The position numbers and the translations under genes are program-made. From positions 676,533-740,532 of the forward strand of contig VXBA01001836.1 in NCBI GenBank assembly GCA_013399895.1: a DNA stretch of 64,000 bases, given 5' to 3'. Below are positions 10,951 to 23,500 of this stretch, piece after piece. This DNA comes from Serilophus lunatus (Eukaryota > Chordata > Aves > Passeriformes > Eurylaimidae). Every line of letters starts with the position of its first letter. Position 1 is the first letter of the stretch. The notes beneath the pieces were generated by a model. It did no database searches. It was not told the origin of the DNA and saw nothing but the letters and a program-made list of their open reading frames with translations.

Positions 10951-13900
10951 AGGAGAAAACAAAAAAAAGAAGGAAAAAAAAAGGAGAATGTTGGCAAAGC
11001 TGTATCTTCTTCCGTTTATTTCATGAGGTGAGAAGACATTTGCAGGTGGAGTTGAAAGTGACTGCAGGCTGCCATCAAAGGCCCAAAGCACCACACAGGA
11101 GGTAAAGAAGGCAGAACCTTCTGGCCTATGGTTTAATTTTTGCCCTGTTCTGCAGACTGTGAGCAGTTCCTAGTCACAGTCCATCTGGATGGATTTGGTG
11201 GATGCCTCTATACTCATCTCAGAGGAATTATGTTTACGAAGGGTATCCCTCGTAAACAGAGACAAAAAAGAGGCCTAGAGATTTAGAGAACCACCTGCTA
11301 GAGAGAATGGGAGCCTCTTCAGAGACTACAAGTATATATTGTGTAATACCATTAGACAAGAAGAAGAGAGTCTGGCCTTCTCATTTATTTCCATGGACAA
11401 TTTCTTCAGCAGGCATGCAAAAGTTCAGGAAGGAAAGAATCAATGGCAGGAGCCATAAGCTGACAGGTAAGAGATTCAGGTTTGAGCATCAATGTTTCAG
11501 GGACTTTGATATCAAATCTGAGATCTTTTAAACAGATTTTTTAGGGAACAGGTAGCAATTTGGCGGTTTCTGAAAATCATAACTTCCACATGGGAAACTG
11601 AACAAGATCAAAAACTTCAGGTGCCTATGTCATCTAGTCTATCACCAATCTAGGAGAATTTAAAAAAATCAAAACCCCCAACCAAATAAAGCAGAGATAC
11701 ATTTTTAAATTAAACTCAACCACAGTTTATATTTTATTCAGCTAAGGACGTTGAGTTCTTCAGATGTCTTTTTACTGTAATCAATATCCTTCTCCAGATT
11801 CATTAAAACTAGAGTGAATATTTCAAAAGCATGAGTAAGGAGATAGCAATGCAAAAGATACATGAGTTTGATCAGTTAAGATATTTTCTAGTGATGAAAT
11901 GCTATTAAAACTAATTGTGTCTTCTTGGGCTTGCCATACATATCTCAGAGGGAGCAGTTCTCTGGTCATCTCCACTACAATCTATCAAGAGATACATTCA
12001 CAGTTATGATTATATCAAATCTGGTTTAGTTTGACCCAATAGGATTTGTCATCTAATCTTCCATGAATAGATCTAGTCACATGAACTTAAATGTACTGGG
12101 GCCAGTCCAGTTACATGCACCAAAAAAACCAACAACATTTGCAATGGCTTGGAGGCAACCAGGAAGTTACCATCTAAATGGCAAGCACTGAGTTGATGGA
12201 GGTAGCAACTGAAACTTTTGCTTTTATTTTTCCAAATTATAGAGGGTCTTCAACTGCAGTTTTTTTGTTTGTTTCCACTCCTAACCTGCCATTAATTAGT
12301 TGTGAACTGTGCATTATACATTAAATGGATAGCTGATTCTTTAAAGTCTGGATATAAATTTTAAGTCTGTAGGAAACTTCCGGTTTAATATCCCTGAATA
12401 AGAGGAGAACTGCAAAAAAGATGTTCCAGGAAACATGAATTGTCTCTAAGAGAAGGAGACGTATTTGCATGTTTTGGTTTGGTTTTGTGTTTTTTTGGTG
12501 GAGCAGTTATAGTGCTGTTTTAAGTTCAAACCTACACTCAACATCCAAACAGACTAATTTATGAAGTTTAGGATTTGTCAGAAGCCAGATGAACACACTG
12601 GATAAAATAATCATCCTGAACAAAACCTGTGTCCTGCCTCTTTCCTCAGAAATCTGGTAGCTGTCAAAGACAAGATAAAGGATTATGTTTTCCTTTAGTA
12701 TGTTCTGCCATCCTTATGTTCTGTCATGTGGATACAAATTGTGACTCTTGGTACAGCTGAGAGAGAAGCTTAACAGAAGGTAGAACCAGTGCCCCTGAGG
12801 ACAGCCAAAGATGTAGAGGCAGCCCTGGGCTGTACTACAGGCAACTAGACACAACAGCTTTTGTAGTCAAATACCAATTCAGGTGACAGACTTACACCTT
12901 CATCTGCTGCAGCAGAAGTGTGGAATTATCACCACTGAGTGCCCTACACTGCATTTTCTGTGAACCAGAACCATAGCCATAGGAAGAGAGTAACTAAAGC
13001 ATTGAGCTGAAGTGAAAAATTTGAATTGGATTTTTTTTCATAGTAGATGTTTTACATGTGATAAGCTTGCTAGAGAGATCCGTGATTGTCCCTGAAACAA
13101 AAATCAGATGACACCTACTAGTTCTGTTTACATATTTGCTATTACTGTTCTTATCTACAGGATGCTGGTGAAATTTGTAGAATATAATGTCAACATTGAC
13201 CTTAGAAAGAAAACATTCTCTGTTATCGAATCTCTAAACTTTTGGGAAAATCCATGTAAAGGCACTCACAGGACAGTAAGAGAGATTTAGCTTCAGACCT
13301 TGGGCTGCCACTTGCTACTTTTGTACCAATGAGCTCCAGTGTTCCTGCATGAGATGGGATAGCAGGTGAATCACTACAGTCCAGGTACTTGCATGTCTGC
13401 AGCATCTAAAATTTGAAGATATACACAGAGACTGAAGTCTTGCTCAAAAATATTGAGAGCAATGAGGAAAAAAAATCCAGTGTTTATTGATAAAGTGGAT
13501 CTTGTCAGTCTACAGACTCAACAAACAGACAAATACTGCTCATGACCCGTGGAAAACAAAGCAGGATTTGACTGTAGGAATGATGATCTCAGTGTAAGAA
13601 GATTGATCTTCCCACACAGGCATTTCATAAACCGATGTCCAAACAGCGACTTTGAAAATGGTCTCAGATATCAGCTGGGAAAAAAGGGGTTGAGGAGGAA
13701 GTCAGATTCAAAGGAGTTTGGAAGCAACTTGAAAACACATTACTTGTGATTCAGACCAGAGAACTAGACACCAAGCTCTGTTTTCTGGGTGCCAGGAACA
13801 ATGGTCACCATGAAAAAGAAGAAAGGAAATACAACTAGAGAAATATCACTGCATGTATTCCTGGCTGAAGCCATCTCCAGGGCAGTTGCCTGCTTTACTG

Positions 13901-16463
13901 ATGGAACTGGCTTGGCCCACAGCTGGAAAGTGGTGTACAAGTCATTTGCAGGTCTTGCAAAATCAGATGATCATTAAAATGAAATGAAGGTGTAGAAGTT
14001 CACAGATGGGCAATAGAGAAGACACAAGCATTAGCTTCCAGGACAGAGATCTCGCCGGCAGAATCCAATAAAAGACAACACTTTTGCATAGCCACAGGAA
14101 GAAATCACATTTCTTCCTCCTCAAAGAACAGACCAAGGAGGAGATTGCAAAACTAAATTACAGTATTAGTGTTCTTTGTACACCATGTGTGAGCTGCTCA
14201 CCTTTTAACTTCAGTACAGACCTCTATGAAGAAATCAAACGTTTTAAATAATCTTCTGTGCTTGAAATAAAGGATACTAATCAGTCATAATCTCTCTGAG
14301 CACCCAGAAGGCTTCAGCAGGTTGACATATTGCTGATTGTGCCAGAAAGATAGAACTCTTGAATCAGATTCATAAGATTCATGAACTTTAATAATATGGC
14401 ATAGCACACTCCCTTGGGCTTGTTACATGCACACGTTTGCACACCTTTTGAAGTGCCATCTTTTTAGTAACAAGTCAGGAGAGCAAAGGACTTTAAAACT
14501 TGCACAATTTATTTATTTTTTTTTTTACATTCGGACAAACATAGAAGCTTTCTCTCAGATCCTTCAGAAGCTGCAGAAGTTAACATGCCATCTGGTTGTC
14601 CCTGAAATGTAACAACAGAGACTAGTGGCTGCTGTTATCAGCATTCGGTACCAAAAAAGGCAAAATCCAGGCTTTGGGCTCCAAAAAAATTGCTTTTCCA
14701 TGTAAAGACATTCCAGTCATAAGCAAGTGCAGTCACATAGAGGTATTTTGAGAGGGTAACCCAACCTACTGTGCCAGAAGTTGCAAGTGGACAATGAGTG
14801 CCAAAGACAATTTGGGAATGCAAAGGAATGGCTGTGTCAGCAGTGCCCAAAGCTGTCTCTAGGCTTATGAAATGGCTCTGTGCCTGTGCCAATCACACCA
14901 CTCTGGATTTATGTGTCTGCTACAGATTCACAACTGCATCAAGCTGTAGCAGCTGTAGATCTATAAAACCAGGAAGGCTGAGAAGGAGGGGGGGAGTGTG
15001 AGCCCATTCCTTAGAGAAGGAAAACTATCTCAATGTTTGATAAATGAAGAGAGACATCACTACCAGAGGTATTTGTGTGGTCTCCCTTAACCAGCCTTTT
15101 TAGCCCACAGAACATCTTGTCCTCAGATAGACATCTCAAGTAGGTCACTGGATTGTGCCCTAGAAAGATTTATTCCTTTCCATTGCTATAAAAAGCAACC
15201 TAGATTATTAGCTCAGTTTTAGTTATCTAGAATTAAGTCAAATGAGATGCTTTCATCACAAGAAGACACGATTATTTACTTAGTTATTTAAACGAGGAAT
15301 AAAAATATTATGCTTGTGCTGAGAATCACTTTCTGACTAGAAAGTAATAACAGTGTTACACTGCAAAAAGATGGTTTTCCTAGGCAGAAGGTTCTCATGA
15401 AGAATTCAATCCTTAACACAGCTTTAATTCATTGAAGGGTACTATATATGAACAGAGTCTGCAAGCATAAATGATGTTAAAAGCATCATCAGAACTTGAT
15501 ATCTAAGTTGAACCAAAAGCTGAAATTGGCTCTACATGATTAAAGCACCTAGACTCAGAAAAATTATCCTGTGCAAAGACCCTCATTTCAGACTTCTAAC
15601 TGCTGTGGTTTGGTGCATCTCCATTGACTCCACCATACTTCTGTTAAATTACCCTGCAATGAATCTGCCCATTCTCACAGAACAGGGATGCTCAGCTAAT
15701 TAACAAAACAACCACCTTGCTTTGCATCAGAAGTGAGTGCAGCTGCAATGGTTTGACAGACCACTCCTCCACAGATATTCCTGAGCAGTCCTGACAGGCA
15801 CAGAAACATTTGGCCAGTCAAATACTCTGGCAGTTTCATTTGCAAATATTCACTCATTTCTGCAATCATTTTATGCTTTCCAAAACTTTTCCTTGATTGG
15901 GTATTTTCTTTGCAGTATTGTCTGATGAACAGTAGAGGATGCACAAAGTATACATGGACTAAAGAGTACAAGGTGTCAGGTACCCTACAGGGCCCAGCTT
16001 CATGCAAAGCCAGCGTTTCCAACACCTTGCACATCAAAAGCACAGAGAAATTCTGGTTGCTGCTCCAGTTCACACACCCTCCAGTGAGATGGACAGAAAT
16101 TAGATGCATAGCTATTATTCTGCCATGACAATTTGAATATTTTACATCATTTCCTCAGTTTTACTGTGCTCCTTTTCATCCATACAAACACAAGTTTTCT
16201 CTTAACAGATAAAAATCTGTCCCATGCAAAAATTAAGACAGCTTTTTTTCCTAATCTCTATGGGTATTTGAAGTAGGTACAAAGACAAATCATATTAGTC
16301 AGTCAGTATTTGTCATCTTTATGATTACAGACAGAAACATTTAAGTCAAGGGGCTTCACCAAGAGAAAAAGCATGATTTTGTCCAACTCAGGTTCCTGAG
16401 TTTGGAAAGAAGCTGTCCAGAGTAAGAACTTGATAAACCTGAAAACAGGAGACTGTCTATCAC
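10951..16463. other. Unique non-coding DNA
   Basis: Long AT-rich stretch with scattered short A or T runs. The largest open frame is 137 codons (15,696-16,109, minus) and shows no recognisable fold, signal peptide or repeat. I see no CR1, LTR or RNA gene in it. Confidence 0.65.
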
Positions 16464-16482
16464 AAAAAAAAAAAAAAAAAAA
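16464..16482. repeat. Poly-A run (19 A)
   Basis: Nineteen uninterrupted A with no recognisable retroelement sequence on the 5' side. Confidence 0.9.
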
Positions 16483-18357
16483 GTGGATTAAACAATCAGG
16501 CAGGAAAAAATACCTTTTTGATTGGAACTTTGGTCACTCCCAAGTAGGTATCTATTTTAAAAGGGGATAAATTTGTTTCCTTCATTTGATAACAATGAGG
16601 AAGCTAACAAAGATGTTCAAAAAGAAAGTAGCATCATGAATTAGAAAGGGGAAAATGGTAGCTTGTTGCTTATTCAAAATTTGAGCAGACACAGCCTATA
16701 ACTAAAAGATCAGAAAACAATTTTTTTATTATTTCAAATGTTATTTCTACCTTAGCATATGGAGGTGAAATCTGGAAATCCGTCAGAGGTATAGGCAAAT
16801 TTCTAAATGCCTTCAAAAGCAAATTAATAGAAAAATATTAGATATTACATGAAATTAATTTATAAAAACTACTGAGATTCCTCAGACAATCCGTCTTTAA
16901 AATCATCCAGTAAGAAAATAAAAGTATCTGGAGTATGAGTTAATAATTAAATCAGAGCATCTGCCATTATGAAATGCTGTGAAAAAGCATGTACAAAGGG
17001 TTTTAACTGGTAAAATTGTCAGATCTTCACACAGAGTCTTCAGAAATTGCATCCCATCACGGAAAACACTGACTAAATGAACTTTACAACACAACTTGTT
17101 TCTCATGGCACAAAAGATCCAGATTCAAATTGTGGAGGCCCCCCCCCCCCAATCACCTGAACAGATCATGCATGTAATGACTTAGAGCAAGATATAGAGA
17201 TAAAACTCTCTTAGAAATTTTTTCTCACAACCTTACTGTCAGACTTGAGGGTAAAATATGTTCTCAGAAACATTGATCAGCTCACAAGTCAGTTGTGAAT
17301 AGAAAAGAAGTAAGTCCTGTTTTTTGCAATGAATTTTTAAAATTTATTTCTAATGTAAATCAATTCCTATTTTTTAATAAATGATACTACTTGCCCTTCA
17401 GCTGAACAATAGACATTGCTTTCTTTTTGGTTTTTGTTTGTTTCTTTCTTTCTTTCTTTTATACAAAATTCTTATGTATAGCAGAGGTTAAAAAAAATAG
17501 CTTTTTGTTCTGATATGGAGTGATAATTAACCTAAAATCAATTTAATTTCTTCTAAATGCATCGCAGATATTAATATTTTCATTTTGAAACAGATATTTT
17601 TATATCATTTATTGTTCTGAAAAAGCTAAAATAACCTAAACTTTCTCTTCCTAATCAGGAGTGTGAACACTTTTTTTAATTAAATGTTGAAAATATTGAG
17701 ATTTAAATAGGGGGATTTGGCAGCCTTTTCGTATTTACTTGAACTGTGAGGTATATCTTTATGTCTCTGTCAAAATAAGTATGTAAGCCATTTTTTGTTT
17801 AATCATGCCTTTTTTATTAGATATGGATCAGATACTGGTGATATCAGTAGAACTGTTCCCTTGCCCCTTAAAGTTGTGTGAATTAGGAACAGTTTCACTA
17901 AAGTCAGCAGAGTCACAGTAATGTAAAATGTGCAAAAGGAAAAGAGAGTCCAGGTCGTTTGAAAGGTCTGAGGAACATGAGTAAAACCACTTCTGCCAGC
18001 CAACAGTTGCAGATTAGCCTTCAGATTTAGGCTGGAAGTGCATTTTCCTTCTGGTTTTTAATTGGTATCATGTTTCACTCACTGAATTAGTCCCTTTATA
18101 AATGTATTTTGTCATTGCCAGTTGTCAATGAGTCTGCACTGCAAAATTCAGACCCAGATCCAAATTCAGCTTAGTTCCATTCCACCCTGAACGAGACTTC
18201 TGGCTTGGCCCATCATTTAATTGAGAGTAAACCACAGCATGTGGAATTGGACACAGGTCCAGCCTCAGCTCCCTTGGAGTCTGGTATTCTCCTGATTCCA
18301 GGGTTTGGTTCCAGGCTTCTTGTACTTTGTGCTACTTAATATCTGCTAATCCTTTAA
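16483..18357. other. AT-rich unique non-coding DNA
   Basis: It contains a run of 12 C at 17,139-17,150 and a short TTTG/TTTC repeat at 17,421-17,460. Between 17,300 and 17,700 the sequence is especially AT-rich. No coding potential is visible. Confidence 0.65.
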
Positions 18358-18537
18358 TTTTTTTTTTCAGTTTGTTTGTTGTTTTTTTTTTGGGGGGGGG
18401 TGTCTAATTTCAGACTTTAGAAACATATTTTAAAAAAAATGAAAAGGAAAAAAAAGAAGGAAAAAAGAAAGGAAAAACAGAGTAAAAAAATAATCTCTGC
18501 ATATTTTTTCCAACATCAGCAGATGTAGGGGGGGGGG
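18358..18537. repeat. Low-complexity T, G and polypurine tracts
   Basis: T runs at 18,358-18,367 and 18,382-18,391 lead into a G run (18,392-18,400). A nearly pure A/G tract follows at 18,441-18,477, and a run of 10 G at 18,528-18,537. These flank the CpG island on its low-coordinate side. Polypurine and G-run sequence can adopt non-B structures, but that is inference. Confidence 0.8.
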
Positions 18538-18607
18538 AAAAAGTGTGTGGGAAACAGCTGCAGAGTAATGTTTAAACACAGAGGACCAAACAAAAGCAGT
18601 CAGACAC

Positions 18608-19040
18608 CGTTATGAAGAGCGGGCTTCCACCCTCAGGACAGCAAAGCGCTTCCTGAAGCCATCCGGGACAAAGGAGAAATTCCGCTGGAATGCGCCGGGG
18701 CTTCATCGCAGCCTCTCCCGACCTGCCCGAGCGAGATGTGGGAATCGCCGGGCACCTCCATCCAGGGCTGGGAAGGAAAGGCATTCCTTGCTGCCTGCTG
18801 CCCGCAGCCACGGTCACGCCTGCCTGGCGAGGGAAGAGGACACAAAGGGATTTCCTGCTGTCTGCCCACAAGCAGGTCTTTGTGCTCTTTGTGAGGTGCG
18901 CTGCTCCCCGCGCCGCTCCTCTCCGCACACGCCTCCCTCTGGAAGCAGCTCCCCTCCAGCAGCGGCTGGAGTTGCACCCCGAGTCCCTCAACCCAGGGAG
19001 CAATCGGGGAAAAGCCGTGAGAAAAATTAAAAGCGGTGAT
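18608..19040. promoter_or_regulatory. CpG island, candidate promoter
   Basis: By hand I count about 28 CpG in roughly 430 bp, in GC-rich sequence, against very sparse CpG on both sides. Size and density fit the usual definition of a vertebrate CpG island, which commonly marks a promoter or first exon. Overlapping open frames exist on both strands (18,572-19,096 minus; 18,690-19,109 plus), but their translations are rich in R, P, S, A and G, look compositional and match no protein I know. No clear TATA box, splice donor or initiation context picks a direction. It could start a non-coding RNA, be an alternative 5' exon of a distant gene, or be an orphan island. Confidence 0.6.
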
Positions 19041-19050
19041 AAATCAAGTC

Positions 19051-19072
19051 TTTTTTTTTTTTTTTCCCCCCC
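19051..19072. repeat. T15-C7 homopolymer junction
   Basis: Fifteen T run directly into seven C just beyond the CpG island on its high-coordinate side. Confidence 0.9.
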
Positions 19073-19089
19073 ACCCCCTGTGGAAAAGC

Positions 19090-20439
19090 ACATCAAGGGG
19101 ATGGATTAATTAGAGATTACAGCCACCTGTGAGGAATAAAGATTTGATAATCGAGGAGGTTTCAGGGCTGGAGACAAAGGTGCATCGAGGTTTAACATGT
19201 ACTGAAGTTGAAGGTAAAACAATTTGGAGATGGGGAGAAAACTAAAGAAAATGGAAAAGAAATAAAGCAGGACAATTAACTGCTAGACAAACATATCAAA
19301 TCTGGATTTAAAGACTTCCTCTGAATTTCCCCCCAAAATACTGCAGTTTTTTCCTTGGAAGACAGGCTGTAGTTTAAGCAGGAATTAATTTTTGCAAGTT
19401 CCACCGCATACATTGCAAAAAGAGTTGGAATAAAAGATCAAAACAAGCTCTCCTAGCTTTGTAAATAAGGAGTCCAATAATAAGCAGCTCAGCTCACATT
19501 CCAGGCTCCTGAGGACACATTGCAGGCAGGAACGTGACATGACTTTCCAAAGGCTGCATGACAAATCTATGCCCAGACCTGAAGAGAGACCCCAGGATTC
19601 CCTACAGGAATGCTCTTTGTCCCTGCTGTGTTTCCATCCTGCCCTTTCTCTCTGTAAAGCGCTTATCCCCTTCCTGTCCTGCTCCCTTCATCCTTTCCTC
19701 TGTGCTTGCCACCAGGTCATATCCCTGCCTGATCTCTTCTTTACCCTTCCTCCCCTGTCTTCCTCTTTTCTGTGGCGCCTCTGGAACTGCCTTCTGCAGA
19801 AGGACCGCGCTGGTGCACATCCTAGTCAGGATATAGTGCTGTTGACCACATTTTCTGGGAAACACCCATGGCTGATAAAGATCAGGTGATGGATGCTGAA
19901 GAAAAAGGAAGGTTACTTCTGGCCTGAATGCCAGGAATTGGGACTTCCTCAAAGAGGGCTGCAGTCCTTCCCTTCCAAGAGCTGTCCCTGTGAGCAGCAC
20001 TCAGCCAGCAGCAGCGTCGGCAGCAGCAGGGTAGAGCTGCAACTCCATAAAAGCATCACAAGGAGCATGAATAAGCATTTAAAACCTTTTTTGCCATCTA
20101 CATATCTACCACAGAGCACTCTCCATGACCACATCAGGAGTCATCCCACTGCTGACATCAAGTCAATGACTTTTTACAGCAATCCTACAAGGGAGTTGCC
20201 CATCATAGCACAGGGAAATGAGGATGAATCTACAAGTAGCTTCAGCATTGGCCTTCATAATTTTCCCAGTTTCTTCTTACCATAATACACAGCAGTACAT
20301 ATCTAAAATATCAACCTTGTCTATTGCTTTAAACAGTCACTTTTCCTCAATTTCCAAACCCTCAGATCAGTTCTGTTCAAAAGAAGAACATATTAATAGC
20401 AACCTCTGTATTCCCTCTAGGATACTCTCAAGTCTTACT
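19090..20439. other. Unique non-coding DNA beside the CpG island
   Basis: The first 100 bp hold a dense cluster of short factor-like motifs: TAATTA at 19,107-19,112, a GATTA just after it, and the E-box CACCTG at 19,124-19,129. Further along, open frames of 92-132 codons at 19,539-20,000 lie on both strands in C/T-rich sequence and match no family, so I do not call them genes. Confidence 0.5.
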
Positions 20440-20560
20440 GTGTTTTTAATCTTTGCAGAGCCCAAAAAAACAACCATATCAGGTGATGTGAATACTAGGA
20501 GATTTTTTTCGTTTCTTTATGGCCGTAACTAGTTAGGAGTTCTGCAAAGATTAAAAACAC
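20440..20560. repeat. Perfect 20-bp inverted repeat with 81-bp loop
   Basis: The left arm GTGTTTTTAATCTTTGCAGA (20,440-20,459) is exactly the reverse complement of the right arm at 20,541-20,560, and the pairing stops abruptly on both sides. The whole unit is 121 bp. It could be a tiny foldback or MITE-like element, a hairpin in RNA, or the trace of a local inverted duplication. Each arm, read inwards, also looks like a 3' splice acceptor (pyrimidine-rich, then TTTGCAG), though no exon is recognisable between them. The repeat is seen directly; its nature is inference. Confidence 0.85.
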
Positions 20561-23500
20561 CATTCAATAAAACTATAGATTTGGAAAAGGTGCATCATGA
20601 TATGATTAACAGGGGATTCAAAAGAGAAGATAAAAGAAATACTCTTGACATCCATGAAGTGGTAAAAATCTACAGAATAAGTGGAGCAGCATTGACCTGT
20701 TCTTTAATAACAACAAGAGATAAAACAACCTCATCAAAACTTGGAAGGCATCAGACACAGAAAGATTAAGCTGAGATTTCTGGATTTCAAGACTGTGAAG
20801 AAAAAGTCTGTTTAGTTGCTCTGAAACCACAGAATGAGTAAAACTGTGAAATGGAAACCAGAGCAATGTGTTTTGGATATAGGCTGCAGACTAATATTCA
20901 TGGTCAGGGGGCAGAGAAGAACAAGTTTCTCATGTGGACTAGGAGAGCAAGAAGGACCTATAGCATATGGCATTTAGAACTGCAGTCTGTAAGCAGAGTA
21001 TGCCATGTCTGCTGCATCATTTACATTCTCTAACTTCAGTTTTCACAGTTTGCATTAGGGATACATTCAAGACTCTCTTCCTTGAGTTTTGTTTTCATCT
21101 TGCTCTTCAAGTACGTTTTTCCCTTCCAGCACACAGTAATCTCTCTAGTTTGTTATATAACAGAATATTCTACCCTGGGAAAATATTTTTTTTGTTCTTC
21201 TTATTTGCAACTTTTCACTCTTTTCTGAAAAGTTATCCTCTTTCTGGGTAAACACAGTGAAACAGAAAATGACAGGCAGAAGAGATGCTTATTACTGCAC
21301 CTTTTGAGTAAGTCGCAAGACAGTGCCATGGTCTTGGCCCATCACCCCAAAAAGTATCTTGACCATTTGCTGTGACTTTTTGTAAGCTGACACATTGAGG
21401 CAATAAAGCTCATCAGTGGGAGATAATTCTGTTCCATGGCAACTTCCTGTGTTTCCAGTCATTATTCTTCTATGCTGGAGCACAAGGAAAATGCTTTCAT
21501 AAAAGCCTGAAAATGCTTGTTCTCAGGCATTTCTGTTACCTGGTGACTAGTGTTCTTACCCAGAATTTTTCCCTTTTTCCCCCTATTCCAGATTACTCAA
21601 AGTGAAGCATTTGCTTTCCTCACTATGGTAAAAGAATAATCCTTTTACCAAAACATCTCCTCACAATTTCACTCCAATTTTTGACCTGAGTAAAAGCATT
21701 GTGAATAACAGCTAGTAGACTCAACTTCAAAGCATAACCCAAAACCTAAATATTTGCTTTACACAGTTTATCCTGATTGAAACAAGAGGAAATAAATACA
21801 GGGGTTTTGTAACTACAATCTCATAAAGTTTGTACAACTGCCAACCTAAAACTGAAAATGAAGGAGGAATCAGGTCCACTGAACTGTCAGATGGCAAGTA
21901 AATCCACCACGAGGGTAATACAGATGGGGCACAAAGTTGCAGTTATAAGACCAAAGTGTGTCTTCTAAAACAAATTCTGGTCTTTCAGATACATTTACAT
22001 TTGTGAGTGGTTTGGTGTGTTTCTGATTCTCCCACAGGAGCAAGAGACTCTGACAGTTTTGGACACCCTGTGTATGCAGCACTTTCTGCACACCTGTGAT
22101 CCCGCACATCCTAAGCATTAGCTGCCACCATTGCTCATTACCATCCTCTCTTTGTGCATTCCGCACCTTTAAGAAGAAAAACCTCAACCAACACCAGCCT
22201 CACTGCAGCATGTGACTTCAGCACTTCTGCGACACATTTAGCAAGGAGATATTGCATAAACAGCAGGGTAAATTTGCCCTTTACGGGCGATGAGTGCTTA
22301 GTTTGGGACCAGACCTATTTTAACTGAAGGAGGAGACAGTTGCTGTATTCTTCACATTGTGCTTTTCCCTGTACTGCCCTATCTTATCAACAAGTCAAAA
22401 AGATATGAAAGCCTACAGTTTCCTCTCTGTGGTCACACTGCACCACACTTGATTGTCCCAGACAGATTTTTTTTGCTTTCCAAGCTGTCTGAGACTCTTG
22501 CAGTTGAATTACACAATGTTTTCTTGAGCAGCATCTGTGCAGCAGGAATCTTCGGCCTACGGAAAGGCTTGGGGAGACAGACTGCTTCCTTACACGTGGT
22601 CACTTTTGTCAGCACATAAATCAGCCCCTGAGAGGCCTTGGCAAAGGTGTCTTGATCCAGGAGGGAGTGCCTCCTTTGGATAGGAGAGGCCGACTGTTTT
22701 AAGTCTGGCTGAGGAAAACTGGGAGCTGGGAAAAGCCCAGGGACCCAGAACTTCACAGTTTTAAAAATTTCAAGGTGCTTTTTGTGATAATGCAACGTCC
22801 TCAATAGACAATTCCACAGGAGACTACAGAACATTTTCAGGGTGTATTATCTGACTGGAAAGGATGGGCATCATGTGATGTAGAACATTGCAGACACAGC
22901 AGAGGAATCCCACAGGAGACAGCATGAAGAAGAAACTTGCAGTACAGACAGTTCTTCATAGGCAGACATTGCCTATGTGGGAATTTTGAAGGGACTATTG
23001 CTAGTACTTCTACTGCAGTAAAATTAGATTTTCCCAGGTCTCCAGGGAGTTACAAAATATTTCTGATTCTTGGAAGCATCCAAGGGTTCTCTTCCATATC
23101 TCAGTCATGGACCAAACTAATAGGAGAATATGTCTAGCAAATGCCCTTGGAAGAAAGACCATTTGTAGCAGGAAAAAGATGCCTGGTGAAGTACTGGAGG
23201 TCACTCTGCACATACAACACTCGTGTGAAATTTCAGCTGTCCCCTCTCTGAAGAACAATTGCTTCACTGAAAGCCTGCATAGCTCAGCAGGAGTCCCTGC
23301 TTTCCCTCAAGGATCATGGAGCAAACTCCTGGCACATAGCAGGGAAACTTCCTTTCCCAGACAGAGCAGAAACAGACTCTAGTCCTTACATCTTCCAGCC
23401 ATTTAGAGCTGCATTAAAAAAAACAAACCCTCCTTGACTGCTATTTCTCTACACTAACCAAAGCATCTCAGCCTCTATCAAACTAGTCAAAGATGCTTGC

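Noticed and set aside
18572..19109. Overlapping 174- and 139-codon open frames in the CpG island
   Set aside because: GC-rich DNA has few stop codons; the translations are low-complexity and neither strand has a supported start or homologue.
20160..20225. Possible further MIR relic
   Set aside because: Only scattered agreement with the MIR core, too weak to call.
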